Shown here: positions 12,352 through 22,290 of the stretch, one piece after another | Layout of the letters: the number at the start of each line of letters is the position of its first letter | How positions within the stretch are numbered: the stretch's first letter is position 1 | Assembly (NCBI RefSeq): GCF_010093235.1 | Contig: NZ_PDWP01000009.1 | Coordinates: 1 to 64,000, forward strand | From: Pseudoxanthomonas suwonensis | GTDB taxonomy: Bacteria; Pseudomonadota; Gammaproteobacteria; Xanthomonadales; Xanthomonadaceae | DNA length: 64,000 nucleotides | Direction of reading: 5' to 3' | Notes under the pieces: generated by a model | The model's database searches: none | Seen by the model: only the letters and a program-made list of their open reading frames with translations | Told to the model about the DNA's origin: nothing | Translations under genes and position numbers: made by a program

Positions 12352-14532
12352 ATGGATGTCTCCCACCTTCTCGACGGCCTCAACAGCGCCCAGCGCGAGG
12401 CCGTCTCGGCCCCGCCCGGCCATTACCTCGTGCTGGCCGGTGCCGGCTCCGGCAAGACCCGCGTCCTCACCCACCGCATCGCCTGGCTCAATGAAGTCCT
12501 GGGCGTGCCGGCGCACGGGATCCTCGCGGTCACCTTCACCAACAAGGCCGCCGGCGAGATGCGCGCGCGCGCCGACCTGCAGCTGCGCAACGGCAGCCGC
12601 GGCATGTGGATCGGTACCTTCCACGGCATCGCCCATCGCCTGCTGCGCCTGCACTGGAACGAGGCGAAGCTGCCCGAATCCTTCCAGGTGCTCGACAGCG
12701 ACGACCAGCAGCGCCTGGTCAAGCGCGTGGTGCAGCAGCTGGAGCTGGACGAGGGCCGCTTCCCGCCACGCCAGATCGCCTGGTGGATCAACGCGCAGAA
12801 GGACGAGGGCCGCCGCCCGCAACACATCCAGGCGGTCAACGACCCGTGGACCGAGTCCATGCGCCGCGCCTACGAGCTGTACCAGGAGCGCTGCGACCGC
12901 GCCGGCCTGGTCGACTTCGCCGAACTGCTGCTGCGCGCCCACGAGCTGCTGCGCGACAACCCGGCCCTGCTGCAGCACTACCGCACCCGTTTCCGCGAGC
13001 TGCTGATCGACGAGTTCCAGGACACCAACGCCATCCAGTACGCCTTCGTGCGGGTGCTGGCCGGAGATACCGGCCACGTGTTCGTGGTCGGCGACGACGA
13101 CCAGGCCATCTACGGCTGGCGCGGCGCCAAGGTGGAGAACGTGCAGCAGTTCTTGCGCGACTTCCCCGGTGCGCAGACCATCCGCCTGGAGCAGAACTAC
13201 CGCTCCACCGCCAACATCCTCAATGCCGCCAACGCGGTGATCGCGCACAACCCCGACCGCATCGGCAAGCAGCTGTGGACTGACAGCGGCGAAGGCGAGC
13301 CGGTGGACGTGTACGCGGCCTACAACGAGATGGACGAGGCCCGCTTCGTGGTCGAGCGCATCCGCCAGTGGGTGCGCGACGGCGGCAGCTGGCGGGAGGC
13401 GGCGGTGCTGTACCGCTCCAACGCCCAGTCGCGCGCGCTGGAAGAGGTCCTGCTGTCCGAGCAGGTGCCGTACCGCGTCTATGGCGGCATGCGCTTCTTC
13501 GAGCGGGCCGAGATCAAGGACACCCTGGCCTACCTGCGCCTGGTCGCCAGCCGCGCCGACGACGCGGCGTTCGAGCGCACGGTCAACACGCCGGCGCGCG
13601 GCATCGGCGACCGCACCCTGGACGAGATCCGGCGCCGCGCCCGCGAGCGTTCGCAGTCGCTGTGGGATGCGGCCACCGCGCTGGTGGCTGAGAACGCCCT
13701 GGCGGCGCGCGCCCGCAACGCGGTAGCGGGCTTCCTCGGCCTGATCGAGGCACTGGACGCGGAGACCGCCGACCTGGCGCTGAAGGACCGGGTCGACCAC
13801 GTGCTGGCCCGATCCGGCCTGCGCCAGCACTGGGCCAGCGAGTCGCGCGGCCAGCTCGACGCCGAGTCGCGGCTGGAGAACCTGGACGAGCTGGTCTCGG
13901 TCGCCTCGCGCTTCTCCCGCGCCGAGCTGGACGAGGAGCAGGAAAGCATGAGCGAGCTGGTCGCCTTCCTGTCCTATGCGGCGCTGGAGGCCGGCGAAGG
14001 CCAGGCCCAGGCTGACGAGGACGGCGTGCAGCTGATGACCCTGCACTCGGCCAAGGGCCTGGAGTTCCCGCTGGTGTTCCTAGTCGGCGTGGAGGAGGGC
14101 GTGTTCCCCAGCAGCAAGTCGCTGGAGGAAAGCGGCCGGCTCGAGGAGGAGCGGCGCCTGGCCTACGTGGGCATCACCCGCGCCCGGCAGAAGCTGGTGA
14201 TGACCTATGCCGAGAGCCGGCGCATCCACGGCATGGACATGTACGGCATGCCCTCGCGCTTCCTGCGCGAGATCCCCGGCCACCTGCTCAACGAGGTGCG
14301 CCCGCGGGTGCAGGTGGCACGGCCGATGGCCGCACCGCCGCGCACCCCGGTGCATCCGGCGATCGAGGCGCCGGCCATCGCCCTGGGCCAGGCGGTGATG
14401 CACCCCAGCTTCGGCCGCGGCGTGGTCACCGACTACGAAGGCAGCGGTGCCCACGCGCGGGTGCAGGTGAACTTCGACGACGCCGGCAGCAAGTGGCTGG
14501 TGCTGGCCTTCGCCAAGCTGCAGCCGGTCTGA
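12352..14532 (+). CDS. uvrD: DNA helicase II UvrD
   Basis: Superfamily 1A 3'-5' helicase of mismatch and nucleotide excision repair. All motifs are intact: I (AGAGSGKTRVLTHR, residues ~29-42), Ia (VTFTNKAAGEMR), II (IDEFQDTN), III (VGDDDQAIYGWRGA), IV (LEQNYRSTANIL), V (LMTLHSAKGLEFPLVFLVG) and VI (EEERRLAYVGITRARQKL). Length is 726 aa, as in other UvrDs. The C-terminus (MHPSFGRGVVTDYEG...VQVNFDDAGSKWLVLAFAKL) is the Tudor-like RNA-polymerase-interacting domain. It appears to be transcribed from a leaderless promoter, alone. Confidence 0.97.
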   Translation: MDVSHLLDGLNSAQREAVSAPPGHYLVLAGAGSGKTRVLTHRIAWLNEVLGVPAHGILAVTFTNKAAGEMRARADLQLRNGSRGMWIGTFHGIAHRLLRLHWNEAKLPESFQVLDSDDQQRLVKRVVQQLELDEGRFPPRQIAWWINAQKDEGRRPQHIQAVNDPWTESMRRAYELYQERCDRAGLVDFAELLLRAHELLRDNPALLQHYRTRFRELLIDEFQDTNAIQYAFVRVLAGDTGHVFVVGDDDQAIYGWRGAKVENVQQFLRDFPGAQTIRLEQNYRSTANILNAANAVIAHNPDRIGKQLWTDSGEGEPVDVYAAYNEMDEARFVVERIRQWVRDGGSWREAAVLYRSNAQSRALEEVLLSEQVPYRVYGGMRFFERAEIKDTLAYLRLVASRADDAAFERTVNTPARGIGDRTLDEIRRRARERSQSLWDAATALVAENALAARARNAVAGFLGLIEALDAETADLALKDRVDHVLARSGLRQHWASESRGQLDAESRLENLDELVSVASRFSRAELDEEQESMSELVAFLSYAALEAGEGQAQADEDGVQLMTLHSAKGLEFPLVFLVGVEEGVFPSSKSLEESGRLEEERRLAYVGITRARQKLVMTYAESRRIHGMDMYGMPSRFLREIPGHLLNEVRPRVQVARPMAAPPRTPVHPAIEAPAIALGQAVMHPSFGRGVVTDYEGSGAHARVQVNFDDAGSKWLVLAFAKLQPV

Positions 14533-14589
14533 GCCGGGGTCGCGACCGGGCAGGGCGTTGGCCGCGTATCCGCGCCATCACGCCCGCGG

Positions 14590-14607
14590 ATGTGCAATAT
14601 GTGCAAT
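14590..14607 (+). repeat. 9-bp tandem repeat in uspA leader
   Basis: ATGTGCAAT occurs twice in direct succession, ending 19 bp before the universal stress protein start. It may be a regulator half-site pair or chance; no known operator is matched. Confidence 0.35.
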
Positions 14608-14626
14608 CCCATGCCTGGAGGGCGCC

Positions 14627-15073
14627 ATGTACCGATGCATCCTGATCGCCACTGACGGTTCCGAGCTGGCCGGCAAGGGCCTGGACCATGGCCTGGCCCT
14701 TGCGCGCGCGGTCGGCGCGAAGGCGGTGGTGGTGACGGTGACCGAGCCATGGATGCCGGCGTTCGACGACGCCCTCGCCCTGTCCGCCGATCCGGACATG
14801 CAGCGGCAGTACCGCGAAGGCTGCGAGCGCTCGGCCCAGCACATCCTTGCCGACGCGGCCGCGCAGGCGGCATCGACGGGCGTCGAATGCGAGACCGTGC
14901 ACGTGCCCGATGGCCATCCGTCCGACGCCATCGTCCACGCCGCCGGCGCACATGGCGCCGACCTGGTGGTGATGGCCTCGCACGGCCGCCGCGGCCTGGG
15001 CAAGGTGTTGCTGGGCAGCCAGGCCGAAGCGGTGCTGGCGCGCTCGAAGGTGCCGGTGCTGGTGGTGCGCTGA
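14627..15073 (+). CDS. universal stress protein (UspA family)
   Basis: A 148-residue single-domain Usp of the ATP-binding MJ0577 type. The nucleotide-binding signature is present near the C-terminus: HGRRGLGKVLLGSQAEAVL (G-x2-G-x9-G-S). The N-terminal strand MYRCILIATDGSELAGKGL contains the conserved Asp. ATG 14627 is preceded by CTGGAGGG. Such proteins are stress- or hypoxia-induced chaperone-like or signalling proteins. The gene is convergent with mntP and shares its terminator hairpin. Confidence 0.93.
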   Translation: MYRCILIATDGSELAGKGLDHGLALARAVGAKAVVVTVTEPWMPAFDDALALSADPDMQRQYREGCERSAQHILADAAAQAASTGVECETVHVPDGHPSDAIVHAAGAHGADLVVMASHGRRGLGKVLLGSQAEAVLARSKVPVLVVR

Positions 15074-15093
15074 GCGCGGCCTTCAGGCCGCGC
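15074..15093. terminator. shared hairpin between uspA-like gene and mntP
   Basis: Perfect 8-bp stem gcgcggcc / ggccgcgc with loop ttca, right after the TGA of the Usp gene. The mntP stop (15083-15085) lies in the loop, so the hairpin serves both convergent transcripts. Confidence 0.5.
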
Positions 15094-15658
15094 CGCCAAG
15101 GTGCTCGTACAGGATCGCCGCGCCGATGGCGATCATCACGATGCCGCCGGCCAGTTCAGCGCGCTGCCCGACCAGGGCACCGAACACGCGCCCGAGCAGG
15201 ATGCCGATGGTGACCATCACCATCGTGCACAGGCCGATGACCAGCGCGACCACAGCGATTGGCGCATCCAGGAAGGCCAGGCTCACGCCCACCGCCATCG
15301 CATCGATGCTGGTGCCCAGGGCAAGCAGCGCCATGTTCCAGAAGCCGTGGCGCCGAGCCGGATTTTCTCCGTCCTCGTTGCCGTCCGGGTGGATGCCGTG
15401 CCAGATCATGTGCAGGCCCAGCAGGACCAGCAGGCCGAACGCGATCCAGTGGTCCCAGGCGGTGATGTAACGCGCCGCGGCGATACCCAGCAGCCAGCCG
15501 ATCACCGGGGTGATGCCCTCGATCACGCCGAACAGCAGCCCGGTGCGCAGGGCCAGGCCAATGCCGGGGCGCTGCATCGCCGCGCCCTTGCCCACGGCCG
15601 CGGCGAAGGCATCGGTGGACATGGCCAGGCCGATCATGAGGATGGAAAGCGGGCGCAT
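15083..15658 (-). CDS. mntP: manganese efflux pump MntP
   Basis: Exports Mn2+ across the inner membrane. The 191-residue protein has six predicted helices in two repeats. Each repeat carries the conserved acidic motif: [13 protein letters not shown] near the start and [15 protein letters not shown] at about residue 110. The segment [23 protein letters not shown] is a hydrophilic loop. ATG 15658 aligns with the family start ([18 protein letters not shown]); a TTG at 15679 is possible but lies inside the leader. The gene is preceded by a yybP-ykoY riboswitch, so expression should rise with Mn2+. Confidence 0.97.
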   Translation of the reverse strand: MRPLSILMIGLAMSTDAFAAAVGKGAAMQRPGIGLALRTGLLFGVIEGITPVIGWLLGIAAARYITAWDHWIAFGLLVLLGLHMIWHGIHPDGNEDGENPARRHGFWNMALLALGTSIDAMAVGVSLAFLDAPIAVVALVIGLCTMVMVTIGILLGRVFGALVGQRAELAGGIVMIAIGAAILYEHLGGAA

Positions 15659-15684
15659 CGGGAATACCAGGCTGGACAACGGAC

Positions 15685-15825
15685 ACGGCCGGCTGGCGCC
15701 CAGCCTCGGACGCGTCAGCCAACCGTTGGTCTCGCCAGTCCTTGCGGTGTCCGCGCCACGGCCTTGGCCGAGTGTGTTGACGCGGACGCCCTGCCGTTGC
15801 GGCGGGGCAGGCTACTCCCCAAACG
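15685..15825 (-). promoter_or_regulatory. yybP-ykoY manganese riboswitch
   Basis: On the minus strand the leader begins TTGGGGAGTAGCCTG (15822 downwards), the invariant first loop of the yybP-ykoY aptamer. It continues with GTCAACACACTCGGCC and then GGCGAGACC (15736-15728), the second Mn2+-binding loop. Between them are GC-rich helices. A TATCCT box at 15835-15840 is placed for transcription start just before the aptamer. The class senses Mn2+ and the downstream gene is mntP, as in Escherichia coli. The 3' boundary is approximate; the expression platform probably occludes the mntP ribosome site or forms a terminator. Confidence 0.88.
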
Positions 15826-15897
15826 AGGATGGACAGGATACCACGCAGGCCATCGGTGGCGCCTATCACTGGCCACGTGGCGAGACTCCTTCAGCCG

Positions 15898-16479
15898 CTA
15901 ACCGGGGGTCTCGTCATCTGTCGTGACGCTGCAAAGGGCATCCAGACCGCCCCGGTCTCGGCGAGCAATGGCACGCTTGCGGTCTTCGCAGGTTGGCCAA
16001 GGACGGCCGTCCAGAACGGAGTCAACCCGATCCCAGAACAGGTCGTAAGCCGCCCGGGCCTGCAAGGGCGTGCCTGGTGTTGTGCTTGACTGGACTCCCC
16101 AGCCTGAAGAAGCGCCAGGATTGAAGGTGGGGGACGGCATGACCGCCATTACCTGGCGCGTGATCATGACCGATGCTTGGGTGGCTCCGTCGGCCTCTTG
16201 TGTCTCGATCGTCCAGTAGTCGGTGCCGCCGGTGGCCATCAAAACCGCGTACACGGTCCATCGACGGGTGCCAATCAGCTTTCCAGTCGGGTAGTCGAAA
16301 GTGAAATCGTGGTCTGCCGCACGCAGTACTTTCTCTGCTGCGTCCAGTACCTCTCGTGGCGATTTCCCGGCGAAGGAGCGGGTGTGGATTTCCTCCCATT
16401 CCTGGCGGGCGGGTGCAGGTGGGACGCTGATACATCCGCCCAGAACCAAACAGCACAGACCCAATACAAGGCCGCGCAT
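15898..16479 (-). CDS. lipoprotein of unknown function, lower GC than neighbours
   Basis: A 193-residue lipoprotein. The signal peptide MRGLVLGLCCLVLGGC gives a lipobox LGGC with Cys at residue ~16. The mature protein has SPREVLDAAEKVLRAADHDFTFDYPTGKLIGTRRW, resembling small periplasmic lipoproteins that fold around a heat-shock-like sandwich, and no catalytic motif. ATG 16479 is chosen because a very strong GAGGAGGACAC ribosome site precedes it. The DNA of this gene and its upstream 140 bp is visibly poorer in G+C than the surroundings, hinting at horizontal acquisition. Family not recognised. Confidence 0.7.
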   Translation of the reverse strand: MRGLVLGLCCLVLGGCISVPPAPARQEWEEIHTRSFAGKSPREVLDAAEKVLRAADHDFTFDYPTGKLIGTRRWTVYAVLMATGGTDYWTIETQEADGATQASVMITRQVMAVMPSPTFNPGASSGWGVQSSTTPGTPLQARAAYDLFWDRVDSVLDGRPWPTCEDRKRAIARRDRGGLDALCSVTTDDETPG

Positions 16480-16618
16480 GTGTCCTCCTCGCAGAGGGCC
16501 ACTATCTGGCCCTGCCGATTTGCCTGCCAAGTCACGACCTGCGTGAAAAAAGGGCGGGTCGCGGCTTGGTCCTGTAATACCAGAAAAAAAGTAGCGGGGC
16601 GGTGCGTCCGGACGCGAA

Positions 16619-17233
16619 CTAGCGCTTCCTTGGCGGCACCGACACATGCAGGTGCCCCGGCACGTGCCAGCGCCAGGGGAACTCGACCGCGCGGCTGATG
16701 CCGATGCGTGGACCGACGACGGGCGTATCCGGCGGCGGGGTGCCGTCGCTGGCGATGCGGATGCCGCGGTCGCCGCCGACCAGGTCCGCGCCGTCGAAGT
16801 CGCGGTTGATGCCGAAGGCCTGCGAGAGCTTGCCCGGGCCGCTGGCCAGGTCGCGGTCGCGGCGCGCGCGGGGCCGGGCCTGGCGCATCAGTTCCACGCC
16901 CAGCAGCGGCTCGGCCGCGCGCAGCAGCACGCCGAAGCCTTCCCCGGCTTCGCCGCACACCGCATTGCTGCCCCAGTGCATGCCATAGGTGAAATAGACA
17001 TAGAGGTGCCCGGCCTCGCCGAACATGGTCGCCGTCCGTGCGGTGCGGCCGCGGAACGAGTGCGCGGCCGGATCCTCGCTGCCGGCATAGGCCTCGACCT
17101 CGACGATGCGCGCGGCGCGCCCGTCGCTGCGCACCAGGATCTTGTTCAGCAGCTCCGGCGCCACCAGCGCCGGGTGGCGGCGATAGAACTCGCGGGGCAG
17201 GACCTGCCAGGTCGGGTCGGGGAGGCCGGTCAC
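16619..17233 (-). CDS. 3-methyladenine DNA glycosylase (AAG/Mpg family)
   Basis: Removes alkylated purines (3-methyladenine, hypoxanthine) in base excision repair. The 204-residue protein shows the AAG fold signatures: LLNKILVRSDGRAARIVEVEAYAGSEDPAAHSFRGRT (catalytic Glu in VEVEAY and the conserved Asp-Pro-Ala-His), MFGEAGHLYVYFTYGMHWGSNAV and GPGKLSQAFGI. The length matches bacterial Mpg. The start is GTG 17233; a TATCCA box lies 8 bp upstream, suggesting a near-leaderless transcript. No operon partners are evident; the next gene on the strand is 139 bp downstream. Confidence 0.95.
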   Translation of the reverse strand: MTGLPDPTWQVLPREFYRRHPALVAPELLNKILVRSDGRAARIVEVEAYAGSEDPAAHSFRGRTARTATMFGEAGHLYVYFTYGMHWGSNAVCGEAGEGFGVLLRAAEPLLGVELMRQARPRARRDRDLASGPGKLSQAFGINRDFDGADLVGGDRGIRIASDGTPPPDTPVVGPRIGISRAVEFPWRWHVPGHLHVSVPPRKR

Positions 17234-17394
17234 GTCGTCGCTGGATACAGGGCGGACAGGGGACGGGAAGCCTAGCGCGTCGACGTGTGCTGCGCGTCAC
17301 CGGCGCGGCATGCCCCCTGCCGATATGCACATGCGGACCGGGCAAACAACGTTAGGATCGGCGGACATCGCGAGTCGCCACGGGAGCCCGTTCC

Positions 17395-18345
17395 ATGAAC
17401 ATGCCTTCGCGTCGCCGTTTCCTCGCCCACTCGCTGCTGGCCACCTCGGCCGTCGCGGGTGCCTCCCTGCTGGGCGCGCCCGGCCGCCTCTGGGCCGCTG
17501 CCGGCGAACCCGCCCCGTCGCCGCTGCTGACCCGGCCCATCCCGTCCACCGGCGAGCTGCTGCCGGTGATCGGCGCCGGCACCTCCGGCAGCTACGACGT
17601 CGACCCCGGTTCGGCCGAGTACGCCCAGCTGCAGCTGGTGGTAAAGCACTTCTTCGAGGGCGGCGGCTCGGTGATCGACACCTCGCCCAACTACGGCCGT
17701 TCCGACACCGTCGTCGGCAGCCTGCTGGCCGACGGCGGCTGGCGCGATCGCTGCTTCCTCGCCACCAAGATCGCCGCCGACAGCGCCGAGGATGCGCGCG
17801 CGCAGTGGGCCGAGTCGTTGCGTCGGCTGCGCACCGACCACGTCGAGTTGCTGCAGGTGCACAACATGCGCGACTGGCAGCGGCAGCTGCCCTACGCGCG
17901 CGAGCTGAAGGCGCAAGGCCGGACGAAGTACGTGGGCGTCACCCACTACACCGATGCCGGCCTGCCGGAGCTGGAACGGATCCTGCGCAGCGAGAAGCTG
18001 GATTTCATCCAGATCCACTACTCGGTCAATTCCACCAACGCGGCGAAGACGGTGCTGCCATTGGCACGGGACCGCGGCGTGGCCGTGCTGGTCAACCGCG
18101 CCTTCGACGACGGCCGCCTGTTCTCCCAGGTGCGCGACAGGCCGTTGCCGGGCTGGGCAGCGGAAGCCGGGGTGACCTCCTGGGCGCAGATGTTCCTGAA
18201 GTTCGCCATCAGCCATCCGGCGGTGACCGTGGTGATCCCGGCCACGGGCAAGCCCGAGCGCCAGCTCGACCAGCTCAGGGCGGGCACCGGGCCCCTGCTC
18301 AGCAAGGCCCAGCAGCAGGAACTGGTCCGCCAGTTCTCCGCCTGA
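17395..18345 (+). CDS. Tat-exported aldo/keto reductase
   Basis: A 316-residue NADPH-dependent oxidoreductase. The N-terminus MNMPSRRRFLAHSLLATSAVAGA is a twin-arginine signal (SRRRFL), so the folded enzyme is probably sent to the periplasm, unusual for an aldo/keto reductase. The catalytic tetrad is visible: D95 and Y100 (DTSPNYGRSD), K125 (ATK) and H156 (LLQVHN). Later motifs are YVGVTHYT and AVTVVIPATGKPE. A TAGGAT box at 17353-17358 may be the -10. The gene precedes an MFS carrier by 10 bp in the same direction; the two are probably an operon. Confidence 0.9.
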   Translation: MNMPSRRRFLAHSLLATSAVAGASLLGAPGRLWAAAGEPAPSPLLTRPIPSTGELLPVIGAGTSGSYDVDPGSAEYAQLQLVVKHFFEGGGSVIDTSPNYGRSDTVVGSLLADGGWRDRCFLATKIAADSAEDARAQWAESLRRLRTDHVELLQVHNMRDWQRQLPYARELKAQGRTKYVGVTHYTDAGLPELERILRSEKLDFIQIHYSVNSTNAAKTVLPLARDRGVAVLVNRAFDDGRLFSQVRDRPLPGWAAEAGVTSWAQMFLKFAISHPAVTVVIPATGKPERQLDQLRAGTGPLLSKAQQQELVRQFSA

Positions 18346-18355
18346 GCCGCGCCCG

Positions 18356-19660
18356 ATGACGCCCGCGCCCGGCACTGCTGACCGCACGCCACTACTGTCA
18401 CGCCTGTTCGGCGTGCAACCGCACGAAGCGCCGGCGGTCGGTGCCGGGCTGGCGATGTTCTTCCTGCTGTTCACCGGCTACTTCATGTTGCGGCCGGTGC
18501 GCGAGACCTTCGGCGTGGCCGGGGGCGTGGACAACCTGCAGTGGCTGTTCACCGGCACCTTCCTGGCCACCATCGCGGTGCTTCCGGCGTTCGGCTGGAT
18601 CGCGTCGAAGGTGCCGCGGCGCCGGATCCTGCCGTGGGTGTTCGGCCTGGTGGTGGCGACCCTGCTCGGCTTCGGGCTGAGCCTGCTGCTGCAGCCGGAG
18701 GACGTGTGGGTCGGGCGCGCGTTCTACATCTGGGTCTCGGTGGTCAACCTGCTGCTGATCTCGCTGGCCTGGAGCGTGCTGGCCGACGTGTTCGCGCCTT
18801 CGGAAGCCAAGCGCCTGTTCGCCCTGGTCGCCTCGGGTGCCAGTGCCGGTGGCCTGCTGGGCCCGCTGCTGACCGCGCTGCTGGTCGGGGTGCTTGGCCA
18901 TGGCGGCCTGCTGCTGCTTTCGTCGCTGCTGATCGGCGGCAGCGCCGCCACCGCGCTGTGGCTCCATCGCTGGCGCGACCGCCATCCGCTGCCCGCGCGC
19001 GAGCGCGCGGCCGCACCGCCACCCAGGCGGCTGGGCGGCAATCCGTTCGAGGGCGCCCTCGATGTGTTCCGTTCGCCGTACCTGCTGGGCATCGCCCTGT
19101 TCGTGGTGCTGCTGAGCACGGTGACCACCTTCCTGTACTTCGAGCAGGCGCGGATGGTCGCCGACCTGTTCCCCGACCGCGGCCAGCAGACCCGGGTGTT
19201 CGGCCTGATCGACACCGCCGTCCAGGTGCTGGCCATCCTCACCCAGCTGTTCGTGACCGGCCATATCGCCCGGAAGCTCGGCGTGGGCGTGCTGCTGGTG
19301 GCGGTGCCCCTGGTGATGGCGGCCGGTTTCCTGTGGCTGGCGCTGGCCCCGGTGTTCGCGGTGTTCGTGGTGGTGATGGTCGCCCGCCGCGCCGGCGAGT
19401 ACGCGCTGGTGCGCCCGGGCCGGGAGATGCTCTACACCGTCGTGCCCGCGGCGCAGAAGTACAAGGCCAAGAACTTCATCGACACCGCGGTCTACCGTGG
19501 CGGCGACGCGCTGTCGGCCTGGGTCAAGCGCATGCTCGACCTGCTCGGCGAGCACCCCTCGCTGGCGCTGTTCATCGGCGCCGGCATCGCCCTGGCCTGG
19601 GCCGGCACCGGCCTGGCGCTGGGACGCGCCCAGCGCCGGCGCGAAGCCGCTGCGGAGTAG
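18356..19660 (+). CDS. MFS/NTP-type membrane carrier, substrate unknown
   Basis: A 434-residue integral membrane protein with about 12 helices. The first third (LFTGYFMLRPVRETFGVAGGVDNLQWLFTGTFLATI) and AEYALVRPGREMLYTVVPAAQKYKAKNFIDTAVYRGGDAL are characteristic of the NTP/NDP-antiporter-like branch of the major facilitator superfamily common in free-living proteobacteria, where it is not an ATP/ADP exchanger with known function. The loop between the two halves (RDRHPLPARERAAAPPPRR) is cytoplasmic. It begins 10 bp after the aldo/keto reductase stop. Substrate unassigned. Confidence 0.85.
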   Translation: MTPAPGTADRTPLLSRLFGVQPHEAPAVGAGLAMFFLLFTGYFMLRPVRETFGVAGGVDNLQWLFTGTFLATIAVLPAFGWIASKVPRRRILPWVFGLVVATLLGFGLSLLLQPEDVWVGRAFYIWVSVVNLLLISLAWSVLADVFAPSEAKRLFALVASGASAGGLLGPLLTALLVGVLGHGGLLLLSSLLIGGSAATALWLHRWRDRHPLPARERAAAPPPRRLGGNPFEGALDVFRSPYLLGIALFVVLLSTVTTFLYFEQARMVADLFPDRGQQTRVFGLIDTAVQVLAILTQLFVTGHIARKLGVGVLLVAVPLVMAAGFLWLALAPVFAVFVVVMVARRAGEYALVRPGREMLYTVVPAAQKYKAKNFIDTAVYRGGDALSAWVKRMLDLLGEHPSLALFIGAGIALAWAGTGLALGRAQRRREAAAE

Positions 19661-19669
19661 GGCGGCGCC

Positions 19670-21559
<1,890 letters not shown>

Positions 21560-21849
21560 CAGGGATTCTGGCGGGGGCGCCCGGGAGGCGGCGTAACAGG
21601 GGCGGGCGCGGTCTGGCGGCGTGCGCGCTGCACGCCGCGCCGCCCGGATGCGCGATCGGGGACGGCGGCAAACCGGTCGTCGGACCGGGTGGCAGGCAGG
21701 TGCCAGGGGCATGGCCGAAGCGAGGCCTGCGGCGTTCCGGTTCCGGGCCGGGCGCGGCGGGATGCGCCGATTCTACCCCGGTGCCGGCAATGCCCATGCC
21801 GTGGCCAGGCGGACGCTGCGTGCCAGCGCCGGGCCGCGGCGCATAGCGC

Positions 21850-22149
21850 TTACCAGGAGAACAGCTTCCAGTAGACCTGGGGCAGCTTGTCCGCGTCGTC
21901 CTTGTCCAGCGCGCCGTCGCCGTCGCGGTCGTACAGGTAGTAGGCGGGGCCGCGCACCGGGGTGATGCGGACCATGCGCAGCTGGCCACCGACCCGGTAT
22001 TCGTCCAGGCGGTCGCCGTTCTCCAGCACCCGGGTGGCCACTTCGGCGCCGCTGACGTCCACCGGGGCATCGGCAGGCGCGGTGGTGGCGCAGCTGGCGA
22101 GCAGGAGGCTGGCGGCCAGCGTGGCGGCAATCTTGGTCGGCGTGCGCAT
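21850..22149 (-). CDS. DUF2782 lipoprotein near polA
   Basis: A 99-residue lipoprotein with signal MRTPTKIAATLAASLLLASC (lipobox LLASC, Cys ~20). The mature part includes NGDRLDEYRVGGQLRMVRITPVRGPAYYLYDRDGDG, the body of the DUF2782 family, which in xanthomonads is usually found next to polA, as here (divergent, 141 bp apart). The last segment, DGDGALDKDDADK, is EF-hand-like and could bind Ca2+, though only one loop is present. Function unknown. Confidence 0.85.
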   Translation of the reverse strand: MRTPTKIAATLAASLLLASCATTAPADAPVDVSGAEVATRVLENGDRLDEYRVGGQLRMVRITPVRGPAYYLYDRDGDGALDKDDADKLPQVYWKLFSW

Positions 22150-22278
22150 GGCGTTTCTCCCGGGTGGACGCGGCAATTATGCGCGATGGCCGGCATGGGT
22201 GGCGCCCACGCCGCCGGGTGGGACGCAGTGGTGCGGGCGCGGCTGGCGCCGTTGGCGGCTGGTTCCGGGGCGGGCCGC

Positions 22279-22284
22279 TAGAAT
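22279..22284 (+). promoter_or_regulatory. -10 box of polA, leaderless arrangement
   Basis: TAGAAT ends exactly 6 bp before the polA ATG (22291), predicting transcription from at or next to the start codon. No ribosome site precedes the ATG. A TTGGCG at 22252-22257 is too far (21 bp) to be a clear -35. Confidence 0.5.
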
Positions 22285-22290
22285 GCAGCG

